From the NCBI RefSeq assembly GCF_000716535.1, contig NZ_JNWV01000008.1:150993-214992 (forward strand): 64,000 nucleotides of DNA, written 5' to 3'. Below are positions 1-8,597 of this stretch, in pieces. This DNA is from Streptomyces flaveolus. Lineage in GTDB: Bacteria; Actinomycetota; Actinomycetes; Streptomycetales; Streptomycetaceae. Made by a program: the position numbers and the translations under genes. Each line of letters opens with the position of its first letter. The first letter of the stretch is position 1. A model generated the notes under the pieces. It made no database searches and was not told the origin of the DNA. It saw only the letters and a list, made by a program, of their open reading frames with translations.

Positions 1-188
1 CCATCCACGCGGGACAGGTCACCGTGGCCGACGGCACGAAGCTGGGCGGCGAGAAGATCCGGCGCGTGCTCACCAACGACCCCGGGATGGGTGTCATCCG
101 GCACGTGGACGCGGGGTACGACATCGCGGAGTCGGTCGCCGCCGAGCGGGGGGTCCGGGTGCCGATGCGTGAGGGTGACGAGGCGTGA
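1..188 (+). CDS. hutU: Urocanate hydratase, C-terminal end (partial)
   Basis: Only the last 61 codons are in the window; the gene begins upstream. The visible residues ([10 protein letters not shown] near the start, then [18 protein letters not shown]) match the conserved C-terminus of urocanase, the NAD-dependent enzyme that turns urocanate into imidazolonepropionate in histidine degradation. The TGA stop at 186-188 overlaps the GTG start of the next gene (GTGA), so the two are translationally coupled. Identity is strongly supported by hutF and hutI immediately downstream. Confidence 0.9.
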   Translation, partial: IHAGQVTVADGTKLGGEKIRRVLTNDPGMGVIRHVDAGYDIAESVAAERGVRVPMREGDEA

Positions 189-1498
189 CCGTAGGCGAAG
201 GCGGGCCCGGCCACTGGTCGGCGGGGACTGACGTCTCGTCGCCGGGCGCGGCTCCGGCCGTACCGTCCGCCGGTGCCGGCCGCTCCTTCCACGAGATGTG
301 GGCCGAACTGCTGCCCGTCGGCCGGCACCCCGGCTCCGGCGGTTACCGGCGCTACGCCTGGACCGGGGCCGATGCCGAGTGCCGGGCCTGGTTCCAGGAG
401 CAGGCCGAGGCGCGCGGGATGACACACGAGGTCGACCGGAACGGGAACCAGTGGGCCTGGCTGGGGGATCCGGCCGCCGGTGACGCCGTCGTCACCGGGT
501 CGCACCTGGACTCCGTGCCGGACGGCGGGGCCTTCGACGGGCCCCTCGGGGTCGTGTCCTCCTTCGCCGCCCTGGACGAACTGCGCGGCCGGGGCGTGGA
601 GTTCACCAAGCCCCTCGCCATCGTCAACTTCGGGGACGAGGAGGGCGCCCGGTTCGGGCTCGCCTGTGTCGGCTCCCGGCTGACCGCCGGGCGGCTGACC
701 GCCGAGCAGGCCCACCGGCTCACCGACGGCGAGGGGATCACCCTGCCCCGGGCCATGGAGGCGGCCGGGTACGACCCGGACGCCATCGGGCCCGACCCCG
801 AGCGGCTGGCCCGGATCGGCGCCTTCGTGGAGCTGCACGTCGAACAGGGCCGCGCGCTGGACCTGTCCGGCGACCGGGTCGGCATCGCCAGTGCCATCTG
901 GCCGCACGGGCGGTGGCGGTTCGACTTCCGGGGCGAGGCCAACCACGCCGGCACCACCCGGCTGGTGGACCGCCGCGACCCGACGCTGTCGTACGCCGAG
1001 ACCGTGCTCGCCGCCCGCCGGGAGGCCGAACTCGCCGGTGCCGTCGCCACCTTCGGGAAGATCGCCGTCGAGCCCAACGGGGTCAACGCAATCCCGTCCC
1101 TCGTGCGCGGGTGGCTCGACTCCCGCGCCGCCGACCAGGACACCCTGGACACGGTGGTGGGCGGCATCGAGAAGGCGGCCCGGGAGTACGCCGAGGCCCA
1201 CGGCGTCGACCTCGACGTCGTCCGGGAGTCCTTCACCCCGGTCGTGGAGTTCGACCACGCCCTGCGGGACGAACTCGGCCGCATCCTGGGCAAGGACACC
1301 GGCCTGAAGGTGCCCGTCCTCGGAACCGGTGCCGGACACGACGCCGGGATCCTCTCGGGGAGCATCCCGACCGCCATGCTGTTCGTGCGCAACCCCACCG
1401 GTGTCTCGCACTCCCCGGCCGAGTTCGCGGCCGAGGACGACTGCGTGGCCGGGGTGCGCGCACTCGCCGACGTACTGGAAGGGCTGGCCCGCAGGTGA
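185..1498 (+). CDS. M20-family amidohydrolase (allantoate amidohydrolase / N-carbamoyl-amino-acid hydrolase type) in the hut operon
   Basis: A 437-residue binuclear metal amidase of the HyuC/AllC branch of peptidase family M20. The metal-binding residues are visible: His107 in GSHLDSV, Asp118 in FDGPLG, the Glu152-Glu153 pair in GDEEG, a His in ELHVEQG, and a C-terminal His in VSHSPAEF. The family hydrolyses N-carbamoyl or N-formyl-like amides of amino acids. The gene overlaps hutU by 4 bp at its start and hutF by 4 bp at its end, so it sits exactly between two histidine-degradation enzymes. From this context I infer that it may remove the formyl group of N-formylglutamate, the last step for which no HutG is seen here. 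The usual database label would be allantoate amidohydrolase. The GTG start is fixed by the overlap. Confidence 0.88.
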   Translation: MTVGEGGPGHWSAGTDVSSPGAAPAVPSAGAGRSFHEMWAELLPVGRHPGSGGYRRYAWTGADAECRAWFQEQAEARGMTHEVDRNGNQWAWLGDPAAGDAVVTGSHLDSVPDGGAFDGPLGVVSSFAALDELRGRGVEFTKPLAIVNFGDEEGARFGLACVGSRLTAGRLTAEQAHRLTDGEGITLPRAMEAAGYDPDAIGPDPERLARIGAFVELHVEQGRALDLSGDRVGIASAIWPHGRWRFDFRGEANHAGTTRLVDRRDPTLSYAETVLAARREAELAGAVATFGKIAVEPNGVNAIPSLVRGWLDSRAADQDTLDTVVGGIEKAAREYAEAHGVDLDVVRESFTPVVEFDHALRDELGRILGKDTGLKVPVLGTGAGHDAGILSGSIPTAMLFVRNPTGVSHSPAEFAAEDDCVAGVRALADVLEGLARR

Positions 1499-2832
1499 CC
1501 AAGGGGACCTACTGGTTGGAGCACGCCTGGCTCGGCACCTATGTCGAGCCGGGGGTCACGGTGGAGGTGGCGGACGGGCGGATCGGGGCCGTCCGCACCG
1601 GGACGCCCACTCCGCCGCCCGGCGCCGAGGTGCTGCGCGGGCTCACCCTGCCGGGGCTCGCCAACGCCCACAGCCACGCCTTCCACCGGGCGTTGCGCGG
1701 CACCGTCCAGGTCGGCTCCGGGACCTTCTGGACCTGGCGCGAGGTGATGTACTCCGTCGCCGACCGGCTGACCCCGGAGACCTACCACGACCTGGCCCGC
1801 GCGGTGTACGCCGAGATGGCCCTCGCCGGCATCACCTGTGTCGGCGAGTTCCACTACGTGCACCACGCCCCCGGCGGCACCCGCTACGCCGACCCCAACG
1901 CCATGGGGGAGGCGCTGATCGCCGCCGCCGCCGAGGCCGGCATCCGGATCACCCTCCTCGACACCTGCTACCTCTCCGCCGGCTTCGGCGAGCCGCCCAC
2001 CGCCCACCAGCTGCGGTTCTCCGACGGCAGCGCGGAGGCCTGGGCCGAACGCTGTGCAGTTCTCAAGGAGCGGGACCACGCACGGATCGGGGCGGCGATC
2101 CACTCCGTACGGGCCGTGCCCGCCGGGCAGTTGACGACCGTGGCACGGTGGGCCGAGGAGCGGCGGGCCCCACTGCACGTGCACCTGTCGGAGCAGACCG
2201 CCGAGAACGACGCCTGCCTCGCCGCGCACGGCCGCACGCCCACCCGGCTGCTCGCCGACCACGGCGTCCTCGGGCCGCGCACCACCGGGGTGCACAACAC
2301 CCACCTCACCGACGAGGACATCGCCCTGCTCGGCGACTCCGGCACCGGCACCTGCATGTGCCCGACGACCGAGCGGGACCTGGCCGACGGCATCGGCCCG
2401 GCCGTCGCCCTCCAGCGGGCCGGCTCCCCGCTCTCCCTCGGCTCCGACAGCCACGCCGTCATCGACCTGCTCGAGGAGGCGCGCGCCATGGAGCTGAACG
2501 AGCGGCTGCGCACCCGCACCCGGGGCCACTGGACCGCCGCCGCCCTGCTGCGGGCCGCCACCGCCGACGGACACGCCGCCCTCGGCTGGGACGACGCCGG
2601 CGCCATCGAGCCCGGCGCGCTCGCCGACCTGACGACGATCGCCCTGGACTCGGTCAGGACGGCCGGGCCACTGCCCAGGCTGGGCGCCGAGACGGCCGTA
2701 TTCGCGGCGGGCGCGGCGGACGTACGGCATACGGTCGTGGGCGGCCGGCACGTCGTACGCGACGGCGTGCACACGCTCGTACCGCATGTGCCGCAGGCGC
2801 TGGCCGCCGCCGTCGAAGCCCTGCGCGGCTGA
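1495..2832 (+). CDS. hutF: Formimidoylglutamate deiminase
   Basis: A 445-residue amidohydrolase-superfamily (TIM-barrel) enzyme that converts N-formimidoyl-glutamate to N-formylglutamate and ammonia. Visible motifs: the barrel metal site [13 protein letters not shown], a further metal His in HVHLSEQ, the HNTHLTDED segment, and the C-terminal metal Asp in [16 protein letters not shown]. The GTG start at 1495 overlaps the previous stop as GTGA. It makes the substrate that the preceding M20 amidohydrolase could hydrolyse. 29 bp separate it from hutI, which makes its substrate by way of imidazolonepropionate. Guanine-deaminase-like relatives exist, but the hut context decides the call. Confidence 0.92.
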   Translation: MTKGTYWLEHAWLGTYVEPGVTVEVADGRIGAVRTGTPTPPPGAEVLRGLTLPGLANAHSHAFHRALRGTVQVGSGTFWTWREVMYSVADRLTPETYHDLARAVYAEMALAGITCVGEFHYVHHAPGGTRYADPNAMGEALIAAAAEAGIRITLLDTCYLSAGFGEPPTAHQLRFSDGSAEAWAERCAVLKERDHARIGAAIHSVRAVPAGQLTTVARWAEERRAPLHVHLSEQTAENDACLAAHGRTPTRLLADHGVLGPRTTGVHNTHLTDEDIALLGDSGTGTCMCPTTERDLADGIGPAVALQRAGSPLSLGSDSHAVIDLLEEARAMELNERLRTRTRGHWTAAALLRAATADGHAALGWDDAGAIEPGALADLTTIALDSVRTAGPLPRLGAETAVFAAGAADVRHTVVGGRHVVRDGVHTLVPHVPQALAAAVEALRG

Positions 2833-2861
2833 GCAACGCCGACCCCCACGAGGACGACACC

Positions 2862-4073
2862 ATGAGCAGCAGCACCGTCATCACCAACATCGCCACGCTG
2901 GTCACCAACGACCCCTCCCTCGGATGGGGGTCCCCCCGGTCGAGCAAATATGAGAGTGGGGGAGGCTCCCCCCTCGGCCTGATCCAGGACGCGGCCGTCG
3001 TCATCGACGGCGACCGTGTCGTGTGGACCGGTGAGTCAAGCAAAGCACCCGCCACTGACAACCGGGTCGACGCGGGCGGCCGGGCGGTGCTGCCGGGCTT
3101 CGTGGACTCCCACTCCCACCTGGTCTTCGCGGGCGACCGGACGCAGGAGTTCAACGCCCGCATGTCCGGCCGCTCCTACACGGCCGGCGGCATCCGCACC
3201 ACGGTCGCCGCCACCCGGGCCGCGAGCGACGCGGAACTGGAGGCGAACCTCACCCGTTACCTCGACGAGGCCCTCCGCCAGGGCACGACCACCTTCGAGA
3301 CCAAGTCGGGCTACGGCCTCACCGTCGAGGACGAGTCCCGCGCCCTGCGCCTCGCGGCGAAGCACACCGACGAGGTGACGTACCTCGGCGCGCACATCGT
3401 CTCCCCGGACTACGCCGACGACCCGGCGGCCTACGTCGCCCTGGTCACCGGCGAGATGCTGGACGCCTGCGCGCCGCACGCCCGCTGGATCGACGTCTTC
3501 TGCGAGAAGGGCGCCTTCGACGGCGACCAGGCCCGCGCTATCCTCACGGCCGGCAAGGCCAAGGGCCTGCACCCGCGCATCCACGCCAACCAGCTCTCCC
3601 ACGGCCCCGGCGTGCAGCTCGCCGTCGAACTGGACGCGGCCAGCGCCGACCACTGCACCCACCTCACGGACGCGGACGTCGACGCCCTGGCGAGCGGCGC
3701 GACGGTCGCGACCCTGCTCCCCGGAGCCGAGTTCTCCACCCGCGCCGAGTGGCCGGACGCCCGCCGTCTGCTGGACGCGGGCGTGACGGTCGCCCTCTCC
3801 ACCGACTGCAACCCCGGCTCGTCCTTCACCTCCTCCGTGCCCTTCTGCATCGCCCTGGCCGTCCGCGACATGCGGATGACCCCCGACGAGGCGGTCTGGT
3901 CGGCCACGGCGGGCGGCGCGGCGGCCCTGCGCCGCACGGACATCGGCCGCCTCACCCCCGGCGCCTACGCCGACCTGGTCCTCCTCGACGCCCCCAGCCA
4001 CGTCCACCTGGCCTACCGTCCGGGCGTCCCCCTGGTCAGCGGGGTGTGGCGGCGCGGGGTCCGGGTGGTGTGA
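2862..4073 (+). CDS. hutI: Imidazolonepropionase
   Basis: A 403-residue amidohydrolase-fold enzyme that hydrolyses imidazolone-5-propanoate to formimidoylglutamate. Motifs: [12 protein letters not shown] (metal HxH and substrate Arg), [19 protein letters not shown], the second metal site ADHCTHL, and [10 protein letters not shown] with the catalytic Asp. ATG at 2862 follows the purine-rich sequence acgaggacgacacc. Residues about 22-35 are an odd Gly/Ser-rich insertion ([14 protein letters not shown]) encoded by a 40-bp dispersed repeat. It lies in the N-terminal beta-domain, away from the active site, and keeps the frame, so the enzyme is probably still functional. Last gene of the hut operon; the next gene is convergent. 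Confidence 0.93.
   Translation: MSSSTVITNIATLVTNDPSLGWGSPRSSKYESGGGSPLGLIQDAAVVIDGDRVVWTGESSKAPATDNRVDAGGRAVLPGFVDSHSHLVFAGDRTQEFNARMSGRSYTAGGIRTTVAATRAASDAELEANLTRYLDEALRQGTTTFETKSGYGLTVEDESRALRLAAKHTDEVTYLGAHIVSPDYADDPAAYVALVTGEMLDACAPHARWIDVFCEKGAFDGDQARAILTAGKAKGLHPRIHANQLSHGPGVQLAVELDAASADHCTHLTDADVDALASGATVATLLPGAEFSTRAEWPDARRLLDAGVTVALSTDCNPGSSFTSSVPFCIALAVRDMRMTPDEAVWSATAGGAAALRRTDIGRLTPGAYADLVLLDAPSHVHLAYRPGVPLVSGVWRRGVRVV
2925..2964 (+). repeat. 40-bp dispersed GC-rich element, copy 1 (inside hutI)
   Basis: Begins tgggggtccccccggtcgag and ends tgggggag. It matches a second copy at 49463-49502 at 34 of 40 positions, including the first 21 bases without a mismatch. The arms (TCCCCC and GGGGGA) can pair into a hairpin. 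It encodes a low-complexity stretch not expected in imidazolonepropionase, so it looks like an in-frame insertion of a small repeated element. Confidence 0.75.
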
Positions 4074-4086
4074 GCGCGCGTGACGC

Positions 4087-5619
4087 TCACCGCGCCCCCG
4101 CCCGCCACCGCTGGTCGCGGCCGTCGGACAGGGCGCGCAGGGACACTCCGTCGCCGTCGTCCGGGGTCACCGCCGTCTCGATGGCGATGGCCGGGCGGAT
4201 CGTGCCGTCGGGGTCGACGGTGAAGCGGAGGTTCGCGCCGTTGCGGCCGTAGACCGAGTCGCACTCCCAGATGCCCACGCCCCGGTCGACCGAGCCCCGG
4301 CTGTCCAGGCAGAAGTCGTCGTCGGCCGCCGAGCGGAGCACGCCCAGGGAGGCGTCGACGCTCCAGCGCTGGGTCGCGGAGGAGTCGCAGGGGGCCGTGA
4401 CGACGTCGGTGCCCTTCGCCAGGTCGCCGTCGCGGATGTCCAGGCAACGGCCCGTGGCGAGGTTGACCACCTGGGCGTAGGCGGCGCCCGGCGGGGCGGG
4501 CGGCGGCGTCGGGCTCGGGGTCTTACGGCGGGACGGGGTGGGCGCCGGCCGGTGCGAAGCAGGGGTGGCGGACGGCGACTTGGACGTGGGGGACGGGGAC
4601 GGGGAGTGGGACGGGGGCGGGGGCAGCGAGACCGTTGCCGTGACCGTCACCGACGAGGGCGCGGGGGTCGCCGCCGCCGGGCGGCGGTCGGTGGAGTGCG
4701 CGGGGCTGAACAGGAAGACCAGGAGCGGGGTCAGGGCCACGCCCAGCGCCGCCGAACCGAGCAGGACGCGGCCGCGCGGCGGCCGGCCCGGCCCGTCGGC
4801 CGTCGTGGGTACGGCGGCGGACCCGGGGTGCTGGTCCTCGCGCAGGTACGCCGTTCCGCCCCACGGCAGCAGGCCCTCGGCCAGGGTCTGCCGGGGCGCG
4901 TCCCGCAGCGCCCGCAGCTCCTCGAACGCGGCCGCGCAGTGCGGGCAGCGCGCCATGTGGGTGTCCAGGTCGGCGCTGCGGCGCGGGGCGTCAGGCCGTA
5001 CCGCCTCCTCGATCAGCCGCCGGAAGTCCGCGCAGCGCGGGTCGTCGGAGGCGGCCAGCCGGTGCCGCAGACAGGCCTGGGCCAGGGCGGTGAGGGCTCG
5101 CGGGGTGTCGTAGGAGACGTCCGCGCGGCCGAGGCCGAGGAAGGCGGCGGTGCGCTCCTCGGGTTCCGCGTCGAGGACGCCGTACCAGAGCAGTCCCTGG
5201 GTGCGGGACGGCAGCGACCGGAAGGCCGGGAGGAGGGGCGGGGTCGGGCCTTCGGGGCCGGCCGTGGTCAGCACCAGCAGCAGGCCCGGGTCGACGCCCG
5301 CGGCGCGTTCGTCGCGTGCCCAGTCCGCCGCCAGCCGCACGGTGAGCAGCAGGAGCCGGTGGCGCAGCGGGACGGGCGGTTCGACACCCCGGGCCGTCTC
5401 GCGGGCCGCCGTGGTGAACGTCTCCGCCGCCAGCCGGCGGGCCGCGGAGTCGCTCGTCGCGCACAGCCGGGCGTAGCCGAGGACCGCCGGGTGGTGGCGG
5501 CGGCGCAGCTCCTGCAACGCCGGATAGGCCGTGGACGTGGGGGAGCGCAGCAGTTCGGTCAGCCGTGCGTCCGGCGCGTCCTCGTGGTCCCCCGCCGTGG
5601 CGTGGTCCCCCTCAGCCAT
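4087..5619 (-). CDS. Membrane protein with sigma-like N-terminus, putative zinc finger and C-terminal ricin-type lectin domain
   Basis: A 510-residue mosaic protein. Residues about 10-200 are helical and resemble a degenerate sigma-factor region (RRHHPAVLGYARLCATS, then AAETFTTAARE). A putative zinc finger of the anti-sigma type follows (HMARCPHC, H-x3-C-x2-C), then one membrane helix near residues 283-303, a Pro/Ser/Thr-rich linker, and a ricin B-type beta-trefoil lectin domain (about 380-510) with QRW motifs (TQRWSV, DQRWRAG) and paired cysteines. The layout puts the regulatory part in the cytoplasm and the sugar-binding domain outside. It is convergent with hutI. A role as a carbohydrate-sensing membrane regulator is inference; the domains are seen directly. 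Confidence 0.8.
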   Translation of the reverse strand: MAEGDHATAGDHEDAPDARLTELLRSPTSTAYPALQELRRRHHPAVLGYARLCATSDSAARRLAAETFTTAARETARGVEPPVPLRHRLLLLTVRLAADWARDERAAGVDPGLLLVLTTAGPEGPTPPLLPAFRSLPSRTQGLLWYGVLDAEPEERTAAFLGLGRADVSYDTPRALTALAQACLRHRLAASDDPRCADFRRLIEEAVRPDAPRRSADLDTHMARCPHCAAAFEELRALRDAPRQTLAEGLLPWGGTAYLREDQHPGSAAVPTTADGPGRPPRGRVLLGSAALGVALTPLLVFLFSPAHSTDRRPAAATPAPSSVTVTATVSLPPPPSHSPSPSPTSKSPSATPASHRPAPTPSRRKTPSPTPPPAPPGAAYAQVVNLATGRCLDIRDGDLAKGTDVVTAPCDSSATQRWSVDASLGVLRSAADDDFCLDSRGSVDRGVGIWECDSVYGRNGANLRFTVDPDGTIRPAIAIETAVTPDDGDGVSLRALSDGRDQRWRAGAR

Positions 5620-5856
5620 GCAACACCCTCCGTCCCGAGAAGGCCGCTGACATACCAGCCAGTTTGGGGACCCATAGTGGTGGACGAGGGCGGTCGCGGA
5701 AAGAGGTTGCTGTGAGGAACCGCATAACGGTTGGGGTGCCGGGCACCCGGCACCCGGTGAGCCGGGTCCCGGGGACGACGAGGCGGCCCGGCTTCCTCGC
5801 CGGGCCGCTCACCGCAGTACGGGCGGCACGCGCGTCGCGCACGCACGGGGCGGAGG

Positions 5857-6753
5857 TCACTCCTCCAGCGTCAGCCCCTTGCGCAGCCGTACCAGCGTGC
5901 GGGACAGCAGCCGGGACACGTGCATCTGGGAGATGCCCAGTTCCTCGCCGATCTCCGACTGGGTCATGTTCGCCACGAACCGCAGGGAGAGGATCTTCCG
6001 GTCCCGGGGCGGGAGTTCGGCGATCAGGGGCTTGAGCGACTCGATGTACTCGATGCCTTCGAGCCCGTGGTCCTCGTAGCCGATGCGGTCCGCGAGCGCG
6101 CCCTCGGACTCGTCCTCCTCCGGCTGGGCGTCCAGCGACGAGGCGGTGTAGGCGTTCGAGGCGGCCATGCCCTCGACGACCTCGTCGTTGGAGATGCCGA
6201 GCCGCTCGGCCAGTTCCGCGACCGTGGGGGCGCGGTCGAGCTGCTGAGCCAGCTCGTCGCCGGCCTTGGCCAGGTCGAGCCGCAGCTCCTGGAGCCGGCG
6301 CGGGACGCGCACGGACCACGAGGTGTCACGGAAGAACCGCTTGATCTCGCCGATGATGGTCGGCATCGCGAAGGTGGGGAACTCGACGCCGCGGGAGAGT
6401 TCGAAGCGGTCGATCGCCTTGATCAGGCCGATGGTGCCGACCTGGATGATGTCCTCCATCGGCTCGCTGCGGGAGCGGAAGCGGGAGGCGGCGAACTTGA
6501 CGAGCGCGAGGTTGAGCTCGACGAGGGTGTTGCGGACGTACGCGTGCTCGTGCGTCCCTTCCTCCAGCGACTCCAGGCGCTCGAAGAGGGTCTTGGACAG
6601 GGCCCGCGCGTCGACCGGGCCGATCTCGTCGTAGGGGGGGATCTCCGGGAGTCCCTCGAAGGGATCGAGGGGGTCGATGGGATGATCCAGTTGTTCCGGT
6701 GGGGGTGTCGACGTCGCGATCGGGGTAGGCGATGCGTCGAGCCGGGGTGACAT
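5857..6753 (-). CDS. sigI: RNA polymerase sigma factor, SigB/SigF/SigI subfamily
   Basis: A 298-residue group-3 sigma factor for stress or developmental transcription. Region 2 is intact (VQVGTIGLIKAIDRFEL, then FPTFAMPTIIGEIKRFFRD), followed by region 3 (DRAPTVAELAERLGIS) and the region 4 helix-turn-helix (MTQSEIGEELGISQMHVSRL). ATG at 6753 is preceded by GGAGGACACCC, an excellent ribosome site that fixes the start. A divergent STAS gene and a kinase-type anti-sigma gene lie upstream, matching the SigI/ArsI/PrsI arrangement I remember from S. coelicolor; the symbol rests on that synteny. It is probably held inactive by the neighbouring anti-sigma factor. Confidence 0.9.
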   Translation of the reverse strand: MSPRLDASPTPIATSTPPPEQLDHPIDPLDPFEGLPEIPPYDEIGPVDARALSKTLFERLESLEEGTHEHAYVRNTLVELNLALVKFAASRFRSRSEPMEDIIQVGTIGLIKAIDRFELSRGVEFPTFAMPTIIGEIKRFFRDTSWSVRVPRRLQELRLDLAKAGDELAQQLDRAPTVAELAERLGISNDEVVEGMAASNAYTASSLDAQPEEDESEGALADRIGYEDHGLEGIEYIESLKPLIAELPPRDRKILSLRFVANMTQSEIGEELGISQMHVSRLLSRTLVRLRKGLTLEE

Positions 6754-6909
6754 GGGTGTCCTCCATCGTTCTCGGCATATGGCTGCCGAAGCCAGTACGT
6801 GCACTGCGGTGTGCGGCGCCTCCGAAGCCGGCGTGTAGGGGTGTGTGTCTTTACTAGCCCTACCCGCTGCACCGAGCGAGTCGCAAGTGCGTTCTGTGGC
6901 TATATGTCC

Positions 6910-6933
6910 GTTTCTGTGCGGATGTTCGGGTGT
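6910..6933 (+). promoter_or_regulatory. Candidate SigB-type promoter for the STAS gene
   Basis: GTTT at 6910-6913 and GGGTGT at 6928-6933 are separated by 14 bp. This fits the Streptomyces SigB-family pattern (GnnT, 14-16 bp, GGGTAy) except for G at the fifth position of the -10. It lies 66 bp before the arsI start in the sigI-arsI intergenic region, suggesting control by this sigma class. Confidence 0.35.
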
Positions 6934-6999
6934 CGGAGTGCGCATGGAAGGCGTAATGTTCGAGGGCATCAGCAGCCACGACCTCGGGAGAGAGACGGC

Positions 7000-7377
7000 A
7001 TGGACCACGGGACGGTCGGCAGCGCACAGTCGGGCCGGCTTCTGGTGGAGGTGCGGGAAGAGGGCTCCAGCGCCGTTGTGACACCGGCGGGTGAGCTCGA
7101 TCACCACACCGCCGATCTTTTGCGTGAGCCCCTCGACGACCTCTTGGCCAAGGGCTTCTCGCGGCTCGTGGTGGACTGCTCGCGCCTGGAGTTCTGCGAC
7201 TCCACGGGGCTGAACGTCCTTCTCGGCGCCCGCTTGAAGGCGGAGGCCGCCGGCGGCGGGGTCCATCTGGCCGGGATGCTGCCAGTGGTCGCCCGCGTGT
7301 TCGAGATCACCGGGGCCGAGGCGGTCTTCACCGTCCACGACTCCGTGGAGGAGGCCCTGGCCGACGGTGCCGACTGA
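7000..7377 (+). CDS. arsI: Anti-anti-sigma factor, STAS domain
   Basis: A 125-residue single-domain STAS protein of the SpoIIAA/RsbV type. The phosphorylatable serine lies in the conserved CDSTGLNVLLG segment; the first strands (VVTPAGELDHHTADLL) and the last helix (VHDSVEEALAD) are also typical. When unphosphorylated, such proteins bind the anti-sigma kinase and release the sigma factor. ATG at 7000 follows gggagagagacggc. It is divergent from sigI and followed, after an unusually long 475-bp gap, by the likely partner kinase on the same strand. Confidence 0.88.
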   Translation: MDHGTVGSAQSGRLLVEVREEGSSAVVTPAGELDHHTADLLREPLDDLLAKGFSRLVVDCSRLEFCDSTGLNVLLGARLKAEAAGGGVHLAGMLPVVARVFEITGAEAVFTVHDSVEEALADGAD

Positions 7378-7852
7378 TCCGCCGCCCCGGTGTCCGACCC
7401 GGTCCGTCGCGGTTTCCCTTGGGCGTTACATGCATCACGCCCAAATCGGGGGTGTTCCGTCGGATCGGTCGGGCAGGAGAGGGCAGAAGAAGGCGGAAGG
7501 CGCTCTGCCGGCTGCCGACTGTCGGCCGTCGGCCACCGGTTACCGGTGGTCGGTCGTCGGTCACCGGATCCCCGGGGGCCGGCGGGCGCCCGGGACGGGG
7601 CGTGCGTCCGGCGGACGGGCGGGTATGGATGCCTGGCCGGGCGGCGTGCGGACGGCCGCCGGGCGGTGTGCGGACGCGCACTGGCGTACGAACGGCGTGC
7701 GGGCGGCGTGCGGACGGCATGCCGACCGGGCGGCGCCCAGGCCGGCCGACGGTGCCAGGCCTTCGACAGGACCGTCCGGCCGGAGACCGCCGGCCGGACC
7801 ATTGACCGGACTTTTGAATCGTGAACTGGTGAATCGGTGAGGTGAAGCGCTG
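7378..7852 (+). other. 475-bp gap with short degenerate repeats and a palindrome
   Basis: I see no credible gene. The stretch is rich in related short words (gtcggccgtcgg, gcgtgcggacgg, gcgtgcgggcgg) and holds a perfect 17-bp palindrome, ccaccggttaccggtgg, near 7536-7552. Open frames run through in several phases, as expected for very GC-rich DNA, but none resembles a protein. It may carry a promoter or operator for the kinase gene. Confidence 0.5.
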
Positions 7853-8431
7853 ATGAGCACCACCCGGCCTTACTCGCCGGGCGACCGCGGCCCGGAGCCC
7901 AGCGGCGCTTCCGGGGCGTCCGAGGAGGCTGCGTCGGCCGTCGGCGCAGCCACGGGGGCAGCCGCGCCGTCCGTGCCGTCCGGGCCGCCGGGCCCGGCCG
8001 ACGGCACTCCGCAGACCCGGGGCCGTCAGGTCCGCAGGCTGCGCCTGGAAGGCGAGAGCGGGGTCGTCCCGCTCGCGCGCGACTTCACCCGCCAGGCGCT
8101 GTACGCGTGGGGCTGGCTGCCCGCCGCCGGCGCCGAACAGCGGGCCGCCGCCGAGGACGTGCTGCTCGTCGTCTCCGAACTGGTCACCAACGCCTGCCTG
8201 CACGCCGAGGGCCCCGACGAACTGCTCCTCGCCTGCGACAACAAGGTGATCCGGCTGGAGGTCTCCGACCGGGGCACCGGCCAGCCGGCCCCGCGCACCC
8301 CGCACCGCGCCGGCCGGCCCGGCGGGCACGGCATGTTCATCGTGCAACGGCTGTGCCTGGACTGGGGCGTGGTCCGCGCCCCCGGCACGCCGGGCAAGAC
8401 GGTCTGGGCGGAGCTGGGCGCCCCCGCCTGA
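7853..8431 (+). CDS. prsI: Anti-sigma factor / serine kinase, RsbW-like HATPase
   Basis: A 192-residue GHKL ATPase of the RsbW/SpoIIAB class. A disordered Ala/Gly/Pro-rich N-terminus of about 55 residues precedes the kinase core with the N box (VVSELVTNACLHA), the G1 box (VSDRGTGQP) and the G2 box (GGHGMFIVQRL). It likely binds the sigma factor encoded at 5857-6753 and phosphorylates the STAS protein encoded at 7000-7377. ATG at 7853 follows ggtgaggtgaagcgctg. The symbol rests on gene order; the biochemical class is clear from the motifs. Confidence 0.85.
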   Translation: MSTTRPYSPGDRGPEPSGASGASEEAASAVGAATGAAAPSVPSGPPGPADGTPQTRGRQVRRLRLEGESGVVPLARDFTRQALYAWGWLPAAGAEQRAAAEDVLLVVSELVTNACLHAEGPDELLLACDNKVIRLEVSDRGTGQPAPRTPHRAGRPGGHGMFIVQRLCLDWGVVRAPGTPGKTVWAELGAPA

Positions 8432-8597
8432 GCGCCGGCGGAGGCCACCCCCGTCCCCGCCTCCACTCCGACACCCCTTCGCGCACGCCGGATCACCACG
8501 ACTCCGGCGTGTGACGTGTCTTCCTTCCTCACGACCCCGGGCGTACCTTGACGGCCAAATCTGATGTGCCGTCAGGAATGAATGGGGTGGACCGACC

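Noticed and set aside
352..2787. 811-codon minus-strand open frame opposite the hut genes
   Set aside because: It mirrors the codon phase of three well-supported plus-strand enzymes; its product is low-complexity Gly/Arg/Val with no recognisable domain, a usual effect of very high GC.
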